41,419 nt of DNA, from NCBI GenBank assembly GCA_030688205.1, contig JAUYIQ010000056.1, forward strand, positions 1 to 41,419. Reading direction: 5' to 3'. The notes beneath the pieces are model-generated. The model saw only the letters and a list, made by a program, of their open reading frames with translations. It was not told the origin of the DNA and made no database searches. This document shows positions 14,636-21,732 of this stretch, piece by piece (position 1 is the first letter of the stretch; the number at the start of each line of letters is the position of its first letter). Source of the DNA: Candidatus Curtissbacteria bacterium. GTDB taxonomy: Bacteria; Patescibacteriota; Microgenomatia; Curtissbacterales; GWA2-41-24. The translations under genes were made by a program, and so were the position numbers.

Positions 14636-15044
14636 ACTCAAGCCCCCATTTTTTGAAGCCAAGATTTTCGTAGAATTTGTGAATATCGGCGCGGTCCATG
14701 CCTGAAGTAAAAATTATTTTGTAACAGTTTTTTCCTTTTGCAAGTTCTACAATTTTTTTGGAAAGAGCAGTGCCTATTCCTTTGCCCCTTTGTTTTTCGT
14801 CTACGATCATTCCTTCCAACAAGGCATAAGATTGACCGTGAGCAGGGATAGGCAGGTAAAAAATTGTGGCGGTACCAACAACTGTGCCGTCAATTTTGGC
14901 AACAAGTACACTGCAGTTGTCGTTTGCTATTAATTTTTCCAGTATTTCTGCGGCATTTGACGCAATATTTTCGACTCTGTAAATTTGCAACTGAAGCAGC
15001 AAAATGCCTTCGATGTCGTTTTTTGTGGCGAAGGTTATTTCCAT
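14598..15044 (-). CDS. GNAT-family N-acetyltransferase
   Basis: A 148-aa acetyl-CoA-dependent acetyltransferase. The acetyl-CoA pyrophosphate loop QRGKGIGTAL lies at residues 85-94 after the strand LLEGMIVDE, and the C-terminal HKFYENLGFKKWG is the usual motif B. The acceptor may be a small molecule or a protein N-terminus. It is divergent from the ATP-citrate lyase genes with only 47 bp between start codons, and a TACAAT box ends 6 nt from its ATG. The enzyme uses the acetyl-CoA that the neighbouring operon would make, but this link is only positional. Confidence 0.85.
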   Translation of the reverse strand: MEITFATKNDIEGILLLQLQIYRVENIASNAAEILEKLIANDNCSVLVAKIDGTVVGTATIFYLPIPAHGQSYALLEGMIVDEKQRGKGIGTALSKKIVELAKGKNCYKIIFTSGMDRADIHKFYENLGFKKWGLEFRMDLAPQEASG

Positions 15045-15050
15045 ATAAGT

Positions 15051-15056
15051 ATTGTA
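15051..15056 (-). promoter_or_regulatory. -10 box for the GNAT gene
   Basis: TACAAT on the minus strand ends 6 nt before the ATG at 15044. No good -35 box is present at the usual distance. It predicts a leaderless mRNA. Confidence 0.5.
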
Positions 15057-15078
15057 CTGGAAAATGGCTTCTTTGTGC

Positions 15079-15084
15079 TACAAT
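15079..15084 (+). promoter_or_regulatory. -10 box for the ATP-citrate lyase operon
   Basis: TACAAT ends exactly 7 nt before the ATG at 15092, so the mRNA should start at or beside the start codon. It shares a 47-bp region with the divergent GNAT promoter; the -35 box is weak, so an activator may be needed. Confidence 0.6.
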
Positions 15085-15091
15085 TTGGTCA

Positions 15092-16309
15092 ATGAAGCTA
15101 TACGAATTTGAGGGGCATAAGATTTTTTCCAAGGTGGGCATTGAAAGCCCTTTTTTTGTGGTTATCTCTAAAGTTGAAGAGCTAGAGCAGGCCAGACGGC
15201 GGCTTAAATTCCCCATTGTTTGCAAGGTTCAGGTTCTTTCCGGCAAAAGAGGGAAAAGCGGTGGGGTCAAAGTTGCTATGAATGAAAAACAGCTGAAGGA
15301 TTTTGTCGGAGAATTTTTGGGAAAAGATTTCAATGGTGAAGAAGTCCGGTTTATTGAGCTTTGCAAAAAAGTTGATATTGAGGCTGAGAACTACATTTCT
15401 ATTACATACGACACTGTTTTGAAATCTCCATTTTTGCTTTTTTGTGCTGCGGGAGGTGTTGATATTGAAGAAGTTAAAAAAACAGATCCACAAGCGATTA
15501 TTAGATACGATTTTGACGTTTTTGCTGGACCCGTAAAAAAAGAGCTTGAAAAGCTTGGGATACCCTCGGACTTTGCAATGAGGCTTTGGGATGCTTTTTC
15601 CAAATATGATTGCCGGTTGGTTGAAGTGAATCCCTTCGCTCTTTGCAGAGCTCAGGGTAAACCACCTAAGTATGTGGCAGTTGATTCAAAGATAATTCTG
15701 GATGATGCAGGAGTTTCCCGTCATAGGGACTTGAACGTTTTGCCAAAGGGTGAAGTAGGAGCAGTTCCAACAGTGCGAGAGCTACAGGCTCGTGAAATAG
15801 ATGCTGAGGATTACAGAGGTACGGCCGGATCAAAATTTATTGAGTTTGATGGAGATATCGCGGTTCTTGCGTCTGGCGGTGGAGCGTCACTTCTTGTAAT
15901 GGACTCGATGTTTGCAGCAGGTGGAAAGCCGGCGAACTATACGGAATATTCCGGGAATCCGCCGAGAGAGAAGGTTGAAAAGTTAACGAAGATTGCTTTA
16001 TCTCGTGAGGGGCTTCGTGGTTGCTTAGTTGCGGGGGCTGTTGCTAACTTTACTGATATTTTTGAAACTCTATCCGGTTTTGTTGACGGTTTAGTTCAGG
16101 TTAAACCAAAGCCTGCTTATCCTATTGTGATTAGGCGCGGAGGGCCAAGATTGAAAGAGGCATATGAGATGCTTTCGCTTTTATCCAAAAAAGAAGGTTT
16201 TGACATTCATTTGTATGGACCGGAGACGCCAATTTCTGTCGCTGCGAAAAAGATGGTGGAACTGTCGGAGAAATTTAAGAAGTCGCAAGTTAAAAGTGCT
16301 AAGTTATAA
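15092..16309 (+). CDS. ATP-citrate lyase / citryl-CoA synthetase, ATP-grasp subunit
   Basis: A 405-aa protein. The N-terminal half is the ATP-grasp fold of SucC/ACLY (MKLYEFEGHKIF, KVQVLSGKRGKSGG, then VEVNPFAL as the metal-binding strand). The C-terminal half matches human ACLY rather than SucC: SGGGASLLVMDSMFAAGG, NYTEYSGNPP, GAVANFTDIF and IRRGGPRLKEA. In ACLY the residues N346, T348 and R379 bind citrate; their counterparts N319, T321 and R348/R349 are all present. That supports citrate rather than succinate as substrate. The ATG at 15092 gives the correct family N-terminus and has a -10 box 7 nt upstream; a longer reading back to 14864 is antisense to GNAT. It is the first of three collinear genes, and its last codons form the 5' half of a heptamer palindrome. 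Confidence 0.9.
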   Translation: MKLYEFEGHKIFSKVGIESPFFVVISKVEELEQARRRLKFPIVCKVQVLSGKRGKSGGVKVAMNEKQLKDFVGEFLGKDFNGEEVRFIELCKKVDIEAENYISITYDTVLKSPFLLFCAAGGVDIEEVKKTDPQAIIRYDFDVFAGPVKKELEKLGIPSDFAMRLWDAFSKYDCRLVEVNPFALCRAQGKPPKYVAVDSKIILDDAGVSRHRDLNVLPKGEVGAVPTVRELQAREIDAEDYRGTAGSKFIEFDGDIAVLASGGGASLLVMDSMFAAGGKPANYTEYSGNPPREKVEKLTKIALSREGLRGCLVAGAVANFTDIFETLSGFVDGLVQVKPKPAYPIVIRRGGPRLKEAYEMLSLLSKKEGFDIHLYGPETPISVAAKKMVELSEKFKKSQVKSAKL

Positions 16310-16334
16310 ATTTAAAACTTATGACTTGTAACTT
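16287..16334 (+). repeat. inverted heptamer array (hairpin) between ACL subunit genes
   Basis: The left arm (16287-16305) is built of AAGTTAA, AAGTGCT and AAGTT units. The right arm (16316-16334) is ACTTATG, ACTTGTA and ACTT. The arms pair at 16 of 19 positions around a 10-nt AT loop. It covers the stop codon of the ATP-grasp gene and ends 12 nt before the next ATG; further ACTTATA-type units follow. There is no GC clamp or T tract, so it is not a classical terminator. Confidence 0.7.
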
Positions 16335-16346
16335 ATAACTTCACAT

Positions 16347-17237
16347 ATGGCAATTCTAGTAAATCGCGAAACAAGAATTTTAATTCAAGGCATTACAGGC
16401 AAACAGGGGAGCAGGGCTTGTTCGGAGATACTTTCTTATGGTGGGAATGTTGTCGGTGGCGTTACACCCGGCAAAGGTGGTCAGGAAGTTAGCGGACTGC
16501 CTGTTTTTAACACCGTTGGAGAAGCTTTGACTGCCCTTGGTGCTGTAGATGTTTCGATGGTTTATGCGCCGCCACTTATTGTTTTGGAGGCGGCTTGCGA
16601 AGCAGTAAATTCTAAAGTTCCACTTGTTCATATTTTTGCGGAAAATGTTCCCATTTTGGATGTTTGCAGAATTTTAACTCTTGCATCAAAGGCGGGTGTT
16701 CGTGTTTTGGGACCAAATTCTGTTGGTGCGATTTCACCAGGCGAAGGAAAGATCGGCTCAATAGGCGGACCGGATCCGGACGCCGTTTTTTCAAGAGGTC
16801 CTGTTGGTGTTATTTCCAAATCCGGCGGGATGTGTAGCGAACTCGGAAACTTGATAACAAGCGGTGGGTTTGGCCAGTCTACAGTTGTAGGTGTAGGTGG
16901 CGATTTGCTTATTGGAATAAGCTTTTCTGACCTTCTTTTAGAGTTTGAGAAGGATAGACAAACTAAATGCGTTGTTGCGTTTGGGGAAGTAGGGGGCAGT
17001 TCCGAAGTTGAGGCGGCAAAATTGATGAAAGAAGGGAAGTTTACGAAACCCTTTATTGTTTATTTGGCGGGTCGTTTTGCCGAAAAGTTGCCGAAAGATA
17101 CGGCGCTTGGACATGCCGGTGCAATTGTCGGGCTTGAAGCTACTATGGATGAGAAAATCAAAATTTTAAAAAATGCCGGAGCTGTAGTTGCTGAGAATTT
17201 TGAGGATATCCCGGGTTTGATTAAATCCGCGATTTAA
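16347..17237 (+). CDS. ATP-citrate lyase / citryl-CoA synthetase, SucD-like subunit
   Basis: A 296-aa CoA-binding and ligase subunit. The N-terminal Rossmann domain begins ILIQGITGKQGS. The middle, GPNSVGAISPGEGKIGSIGG, and VISKSGGMCSELGNLI followed by GVGVGGD-like sequence align better with ACLY (GPATVGGIKPG, SRSGGMSNEL) than with succinyl-CoA synthetase alpha. The phosphohistidine is H256 in LGHAGAI. With the upstream ATP-grasp subunit it would form citryl-phosphate and then citryl-CoA. It is smaller than ACLY or AclA because no citryl-CoA lyase domain is fused; that domain is the next gene, 15 nt downstream. No Shine-Dalgarno sequence is seen; heptamer units of ACTTATA type lead up to the ATG. 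Confidence 0.9.
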   Translation: MAILVNRETRILIQGITGKQGSRACSEILSYGGNVVGGVTPGKGGQEVSGLPVFNTVGEALTALGAVDVSMVYAPPLIVLEAACEAVNSKVPLVHIFAENVPILDVCRILTLASKAGVRVLGPNSVGAISPGEGKIGSIGGPDPDAVFSRGPVGVISKSGGMCSELGNLITSGGFGQSTVVGVGGDLLIGISFSDLLLEFEKDRQTKCVVAFGEVGGSSEVEAAKLMKEGKFTKPFIVYLAGRFAEKLPKDTALGHAGAIVGLEATMDEKIKILKNAGAVVAENFEDIPGLIKSAI

Positions 17238-17252
17238 CTATATACTTAAGGC

Positions 17253-17990
17253 ATGGCTCGAGCTTATCGCACCGCAATTACCACTCACGTTGACGGAGGG
17301 CTTTACGTTTACGGACACAATTTAGTCGATCTTGCCGGAAATACTTCTTTTGCAAAAGCTATTTTTCTAATTTTAAAAGGCGAAATGCCGGATAAGTCTT
17401 CCGAGAAGATGTTCGAGGCAATTTTGACTGTTGCCATAGATCACGGTGTAGAACCAGCTTCCGTGGTGGCCGCAAGAAATATTTATTCGGGTGGAAGTCC
17501 GGTTCAGGCTGCGGTTGCGGGGGGAATTTTGGCGCTGGGTGAATTTCATGGCGGTGCAATTGAGGCTGCGATGGAGAACTTCAAAAAATACGAATCGGTG
17601 GGAGTAAAAAGGTTAGTTGAGGATTTTGCAAAAAGCGGTACGCGGGTTGCAGGATTCGGACATAGACTATACGACACCGATCCAAGAACGCAGAGACTTT
17701 TGGAAGTTGCAAAACAAAACGGATTTTTTGGTAAATATGTTAAGTTTGCACTTTTGTGCGAAGGGGAGATATCTAAGGGTGGTAAGAAATTACCATTGAA
17801 CATAGATGGTATTGTCGCTGCACTTTTACTGGAGATGGATTTTAATCCGAAAGTAGGAAAAGGTGTTTTTATTATCGCCAGAACTCCAGGACTTGTTGCT
17901 CATGTTGTGGAGGAAGCGCTTCGCGAGAAACCTGTTCGCAGGCTTTTGGAAAAAGACGTTGAGTACGATGGGCCAAGGCCACGGAAATGA
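17253..17990 (+). CDS. citryl-CoA lyase (citrate synthase-like)
   Basis: A 245-aa stand-alone version of the ACLY C-terminal domain. It keeps the citrate-synthase catalytic triad: H64 in AIDHGVEPAS, H137 in GFGHRLYDTDPR, and D185 in NIDGIVAALLL. The glycine-rich AGGILALGEFHGGAIEAAM matches the CoA-binding helix region. The length equals that of citryl-CoA lyase and is far below the about 380-430 aa of citrate synthase. It should split citryl-CoA to acetyl-CoA and oxaloacetate, completing the reaction begun by the two upstream genes. Its stop overlaps the ruvC start (ATGA). Confidence 0.9.
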   Translation: MARAYRTAITTHVDGGLYVYGHNLVDLAGNTSFAKAIFLILKGEMPDKSSEKMFEAILTVAIDHGVEPASVVAARNIYSGGSPVQAAVAGGILALGEFHGGAIEAAMENFKKYESVGVKRLVEDFAKSGTRVAGFGHRLYDTDPRTQRLLEVAKQNGFFGKYVKFALLCEGEISKGGKKLPLNIDGIVAALLLEMDFNPKVGKGVFIIARTPGLVAHVVEEALREKPVRRLLEKDVEYDGPRPRK

Positions 17991-18505
17991 TAATCTTCGG
18001 CATAGATCCCGGTACGGCTACCACTGGCTATGGGATAATAAAGTCTGATTCCGACAGGACGAAAAACGGATTCGAACTGGTAGAATACGGATGTATAGTC
18101 ACCCCCAAAGAGCAGGAAATGCCTCTGAGGCTTTATAGTATCCAAAAAGAGTTATCTAAGCTGTTGAAATTGCATAAACCTGATTGTGTAGTGGTTGAAC
18201 AATTGTTCTTTGGCGTTAATTCCAGAACAGCTATGACTGTTGGCCAGGCCAGGGGAGTAGTGCTCTCAACGGCTGCTGGCTATAGGCTTCCCATTTTTGA
18301 ATATCAGGGATTGCATGTAAAGCGTACGTTAACCGGTAGTGGCAAATCTGATAAACGCGAAATACAAAAATACGTAATGAAATACTTGAACAAAAGGAAG
18401 TTAAAAAAGCCCCTTCTGATAGGAAAGGGCAAAGGGTATATTGATGATGCTGCGGATGCACTTGCTGTTGCTATTTGTCATGTAATTAAAATCAGTGTAG
18501 CGTGA
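17987..18505 (+). CDS. ruvC: crossover junction endodeoxyribonuclease RuvC
   Basis: A 172-aa Holliday junction resolvase. The four acidic catalytic residues are visible: D7 in FGIDPGTATTGYG, E71 in VVVEQLFFG, and the C-terminal IDDAADALA with D154 and D157. Length is normal. It is translationally coupled to the citryl-CoA lyase gene (4-nt overlap) and to the following membrane protein (GTGA overlap). In many bacteria ruvC follows yebC; here it is downstream of a metabolic operon. ruvA and ruvB are not in the window. Confidence 0.95.
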   Translation: MIIFGIDPGTATTGYGIIKSDSDRTKNGFELVEYGCIVTPKEQEMPLRLYSIQKELSKLLKLHKPDCVVVEQLFFGVNSRTAMTVGQARGVVLSTAAGYRLPIFEYQGLHVKRTLTGSGKSDKREIQKYVMKYLNKRKLKKPLLIGKGKGYIDDAADALAVAICHVIKISVA

Positions 18506-19311
18506 AATTACCTGATCTTCACAAAATTACTTCATACGAGATAACTAAGCGTCAAAAGATAGTTTTGATGGCGCTTTTTTTAACGGTTGTTTTAATTACT
18601 ACCCAGACAGTGGGGGAATCAGTAAGATATCAGACTATTGGTTTCCTGACTCTAGCTACTGTTTTACTTTCGATTTTTGCATTGTGGGGAGAATTGTCGG
18701 GAGTCAAATACTTTTTGCTTCTTTTGTTACCGGCGTATTTTGTTGCGGGTGCTTCGCTTTTTTACTTTTTACTACCGGTGAGATGGCTGACCAGGTTGCC
18801 GTTTGCAGCTTTATTTGGGGTTTCGGTGTACTTACTGATGCTTACGTCAAACATTTATAACGTTGCGTCCATTCGAACAATTGCACTACTTCGGGCAGCA
18901 AATGCTGTTGGCTTATTGTTTTCACTTGTTTCTACTTTTTTTCTTACAAACGTACTATTTTCTCTTCATTTTCCGTTTTACCTTAATGTTATTGGAATAG
19001 CTTTAATAACCGGCCCACTGTATTTGGTGGGGGTTTGGGCGAGTGAACTTGAGGATTATATTTCCCAACGGGCTTTTTGGTACGCTGTTGTATTTACTAT
19101 GGTAACTTCTCAGGTGGGGCTTGTACTTTCTTTTTGGCCAATCGTACCCATAAACGGAGCTTTGGCAATTGCGACTGTTATGTATGCACTGTTGGGGCTT
19201 TCTCAGCTTTATTTGGAAGATAAACTCAAAAGCAGAGTGTTATGGGAACATATAGGTGTGGCACTTTTGGTTTTTGTGATTATCACAATTTCAACAAGGT
19301 GGGGCGGATAG
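18502..19311 (+). CDS. polytopic membrane protein, 269 aa
   Basis: A GTG start that overlaps the ruvC stop. About eight hydrophobic helices fill residues 22-265, with short charged loops and no conserved catalytic motif. It opens with a short cytoplasmic segment (MKLPDLHKITSYEITKRQK). No family is recognised with confidence; similar hydrophobic proteins of unknown function are common in CPR genomes. It ends the ACL-ruvC transcription unit; no terminator hairpin is evident after it. Confidence 0.7.
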   Translation: MKLPDLHKITSYEITKRQKIVLMALFLTVVLITTQTVGESVRYQTIGFLTLATVLLSIFALWGELSGVKYFLLLLLPAYFVAGASLFYFLLPVRWLTRLPFAALFGVSVYLLMLTSNIYNVASIRTIALLRAANAVGLLFSLVSTFFLTNVLFSLHFPFYLNVIGIALITGPLYLVGVWASELEDYISQRAFWYAVVFTMVTSQVGLVLSFWPIVPINGALAIATVMYALLGLSQLYLEDKLKSRVLWEHIGVALLVFVIITISTRWGG

Positions 19312-19350
19312 AGGAGACCTATAGTTAATATAGGGGGAGAGGGTTAAGTA

Positions 19351-19380
19351 GTGATTAGTGCGTAGTGATTAGTGATTAGT
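19351..19380. repeat. heptamer array, unit GTGATTA
   Basis: Four 7-nt units: GTGATTA, GTGCGTA, GTGATTA, GTGATTA, then GT. A related array lies upstream of the Xer gene at 23667. Confidence 0.85.
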
Positions 19381-19561
19381 TAGCTTCAAATTAGCTTCAG
19401 AAATATCTGCAAAAAAGAGTAGGACAGAGGAGACAGGGTAGAGGAACAGGTGATATAGTCTGATACTGTTATAGCAATGTGAAAAAAATGGGGCAGTAGC
19501 GTGAAAAGAAATTATGGGTCATAAGTCCGAAGATTTTCCGAAGGCCTGTTTTTGAGGTTTG

Positions 19562-19705
19562 ATGAGTCAAGAGACAGACAAAATATTGACAGACATATTA
19601 TCGGGTAGAGTTGAGGTTCTTTCTCTTCTTACAATTGCTCAAAGAAAAACCGAATGTTTTGGCGGTTTCGTGAAAAGAGTGCTAAACGGAAAAGCGACGT
19701 ATTGA
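19562..19705 (+). CDS. possible small protein, 47 aa
   Basis: ATG to TGA, beginning MSQETDKILTDILSGRVEVL, with a central hydrophobic stretch and a basic end (GGFVKRVLNGKATY). A TGAGG sequence lies 5 nt upstream. The amino-acid composition looks protein-like, unlike the surrounding repeats. No family is recognised; it could also be a fragment of a lost gene. Confidence 0.35.
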   Translation: MSQETDKILTDILSGRVEVLSLLTIAQRKTECFGGFVKRVLNGKATY

Positions 19706-19748
19706 GATGTTTTGGGAGAAGAGGTCTATTAGGGTAGAAACAGTGATA

Positions 19749-19776
19749 AATTTTCAATTTCCAATTTCCAATTTCC
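19749..19776. repeat. heptamer array, unit AATTTCC
   Basis: AATTTTC followed by three perfect AATTTCC units, in the noncoding stretch. Confidence 0.85.
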
Positions 19777-19832
19777 ACTGAATTTGTGACACACAATTCT
19801 CCGGGGAGGGTCATATCTCCTTTTATCTAATG

Positions 19833-19858
19833 CGTCGCACAATGATACTTTTGCGACG
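19833..19858. other. hairpin CGTCGCA/TGCGACG
   Basis: A 7-bp GC-rich stem with a 12-nt loop in the noncoding stretch. The left arm and following bases (GTCGCACAAT) recur at 23597-23606 upstream of the Xer gene. Confidence 0.45.
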
Positions 19859-19892
19859 TAAGCCGAGGCTAGGTAGGGAGTGTAGGCTAATT

Positions 19893-19927
19893 AATTCAAA
19901 ATTCAAAGTTCTAATTTCAAAGTTGTA
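19893..19927. repeat. heptamer array, unit AATTCAA
   Basis: Five 7-nt units: AATTCAA, AATTCAA, AGTTCTA, ATTTCAA, AGTTGTA. It is noncoding. Confidence 0.8.
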
Positions 19928-20116
19928 TTTTCCCCAATTTACCCCTTTTGTCGTTGTTATTCTTCGCTTATTTGTCGGTCCATATTGATGCACTTATCCC
20001 CTGTTAATACCAATAAGATTTTTTAAGCCTCTGTTTGAACTCAATTTCACACTTCGCTTTTTGGAAATAAGCTCAGTAAAAACACTTTGGATGACTGTTT
20101 GGCCTTAGTGAAACGC

Positions 20117-20138
20117 AGGATAAACGACTGTTTATCCT
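20117..20138 (+). other. perfect 9-bp hairpin upstream of the M3 peptidase
   Basis: AGGATAAAC and GTTTATCCT enclose a GACT tetraloop. The flanking AACGC (20112-20116) can pair with GCGTT (20156-20160), giving an outer stem. It lies about 95 nt before the peptidase start. There is no T tract. Confidence 0.5.
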
Positions 20139-20232
20139 ATTGGGGCAGCAAAAAGGCGTTGTAGGGGCTCTGGCGGGCTTGTAGGTTTAAAAATGTTTAA
20201 GGTAAAATATTATTTCTGCCAAATATTGCTGT

Positions 20233-21732
20233 ATGGATATACTAGACTTAGAAGATCAGCTTTCCAAATTTATTTATGAACTTGAAACCGAAGACCGTTT
20301 GGTTCGAGTTGGTTTAAAAGATACTGCCGAAAGTTCTAAGATTTACAAAAAATACAAAAGTATATTCACCGAAAAAAATCTTTCTGAGATTCAGGCACTG
20401 ATTTCAAAAACAAAAAACCCCGGGACACGTGATATATATAAGCGAATTTATTTCACGATAGCAGGAAGTTTTATCGGGCTTGCAACCGCTTCATCAGAAG
20501 ACCAGATAACCACTTATTTTTCGGGTGCAAAAGTTAAGGTTGCGGGCGAAGAAATTCCATACTATGAGCTGATGCCTAGAATTTCAAAAGACACGGTATT
20601 TGAAAAACGAGAGAGACTGGACGACGCAGGAACTTCTGTGGTTTCAAAAGTTAATTCTAAACGATTAAAACTTGTGCAAGATGAATTGAAACTAATCAAG
20701 AAGCTTGGATTTTCAGACTATGTTGATTATTTTTCCAAAGGGAAAAAGATGGATTATGCGAAGTTTTACAAAGTTGTGAATAAGATTACGAAGGAAACGG
20801 ATAAGATCTGGAATAAGGTTATGTTTCAGGTGTCTCAGGAGGTTTTCAAGAGGCCTTTTGTCAATATTCGCTCATGCCACCTGGCATATTTAAGGTCTAT
20901 CTCGATGTATGACAATTATTATCCAAAAGAAAAAGTTGTGCCAACATTTTTAAAATGGACGCAAGATATTGGTTTAGCCGATTTGATTCCTTCAATTCAG
21001 ATTGATGACCGCGACAGGCCAAAGAAAAATCCAAGGGCCGTTTGCTATTGGCCAAAGCCACCGGAGGAGATTCATTTGGTTATAAAACCCATCGGTGGCG
21101 AACAGGATTTTGAGGCTTTATTTCATGAAGGTGGTCATGCTCTGCATGGGGCGTCTGTTTCTGTAAAACTCCCTTACACCCTTCGCGCACTCGCCCACTC
21201 TAATGCACTCACCGAAACATATGCGTTTTTATTGGAAGACATGGTTTTTGATCCCGATTTTCTGACCTCTTACCTGAACGTAAGCTCTTTTACCGGCAAT
21301 AAAATCAAATGGCAGGCATATTTTGTAAACCTTATGATGCTCCGGCGTTATTTGGGAAAATTCTCATATGAATATGAAATGTTTTCAAAAGGTGCAATTT
21401 CTAAAGGTCCGCTTCTCTACTCTAAGAATTTACAAAGAACTACCGGATTTATAACTAAGCGCGAAAATTGGCTTGCCGATATGGATGGTGGATTTTATAG
21501 TGCGGATTATCTACGTGCCTGGATATCTGCCGCTCAGATTCACGATTATATCAAGAGAAAATTCGGTAAGAAATGGTTTGTTAACGGGAAGACCGGAGAG
21601 TTTTTGCGAAAACTCTACTCACGAGGGGTTACGGATGAGATTGAGGATGTGGTGACAAGATTAGGATACAAGCCTTGGGATACGAGTTATTTGATTAGCG
21701 GCTATCGAGACGTTCTTGGTAAGGGTGAGTAA
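20233..21732 (+). CDS. M3-family oligoendopeptidase (PepF/thimet type)
   Basis: A 499-aa zinc metallopeptidase. The zinc motif HEGGH lies at residues 298-302 within LFHEGGHALHG, and the third ligand is a Glu in ALTETYAFLLED (E328). The helical N-terminal domain (1-200) forms the wall of the narrow substrate channel that limits M3 enzymes to oligopeptides. It is somewhat shorter than PepF (about 600 aa). No signal peptide, so cytoplasmic. With PepA it would recycle peptides to amino acids, useful in an organism expected to lack most amino-acid biosynthesis. Its last 38 nt overlap the convergent 148-aa gene. Confidence 0.9.
   Translation: MDILDLEDQLSKFIYELETEDRLVRVGLKDTAESSKIYKKYKSIFTEKNLSEIQALISKTKNPGTRDIYKRIYFTIAGSFIGLATASSEDQITTYFSGAKVKVAGEEIPYYELMPRISKDTVFEKRERLDDAGTSVVSKVNSKRLKLVQDELKLIKKLGFSDYVDYFSKGKKMDYAKFYKVVNKITKETDKIWNKVMFQVSQEVFKRPFVNIRSCHLAYLRSISMYDNYYPKEKVVPTFLKWTQDIGLADLIPSIQIDDRDRPKKNPRAVCYWPKPPEEIHLVIKPIGGEQDFEALFHEGGHALHGASVSVKLPYTLRALAHSNALTETYAFLLEDMVFDPDFLTSYLNVSSFTGNKIKWQAYFVNLMMLRRYLGKFSYEYEMFSKGAISKGPLLYSKNLQRTTGFITKRENWLADMDGGFYSADYLRAWISAAQIHDYIKRKFGKKWFVNGKTGEFLRKLYSRGVTDEIEDVVTRLGYKPWDTSYLISGYRDVLGKGE

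Larger units (their letters stand above)
19312..20232. other. noncoding stretch of about 0.9 kb
   Basis: This is the longest gene-poor stretch of the window. It contains three heptamer arrays (19351-19380, 19749-19776, 19893-19927), a 7-bp-stem hairpin (19833-19858), a perfect 9-bp hairpin (20117-20138) and one possible 47-codon ORF (19562-19705). No tRNA, rRNA, tmRNA, SRP or RNase P signature was found by eye. It may be a gene graveyard or may hold an unrecognised structured RNA upstream of the M3 peptidase. Confidence 0.6.

Noticed and set aside
14864..15091. N-terminal extension of the ATP-citrate lyase ATP-grasp gene
   Set aside because: The extra 76 codons are antisense to the GNAT gene, have Cys/Arg/Leu-rich non-homologous content, and the ATG at 15092 has both the family N-terminus and a -10 box.
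16347..17237. Succinyl-CoA synthetase alpha subunit
   Set aside because: The motifs agree better with ACLY than with SucD, the partner subunit has citrate-site residues, and a citryl-CoA lyase follows directly.
17253..17990. Truncated citrate synthase
   Set aside because: It is complete as a citryl-CoA lyase, with all three catalytic residues and the matching length; nothing indicates a frameshift.
20112..20160. Known riboswitch or tmRNA/SRP/RNase P RNA
   Set aside because: The hairpin is sound, but none of the conserved core sequences of those RNAs could be found by eye; it is left as an unassigned structure.
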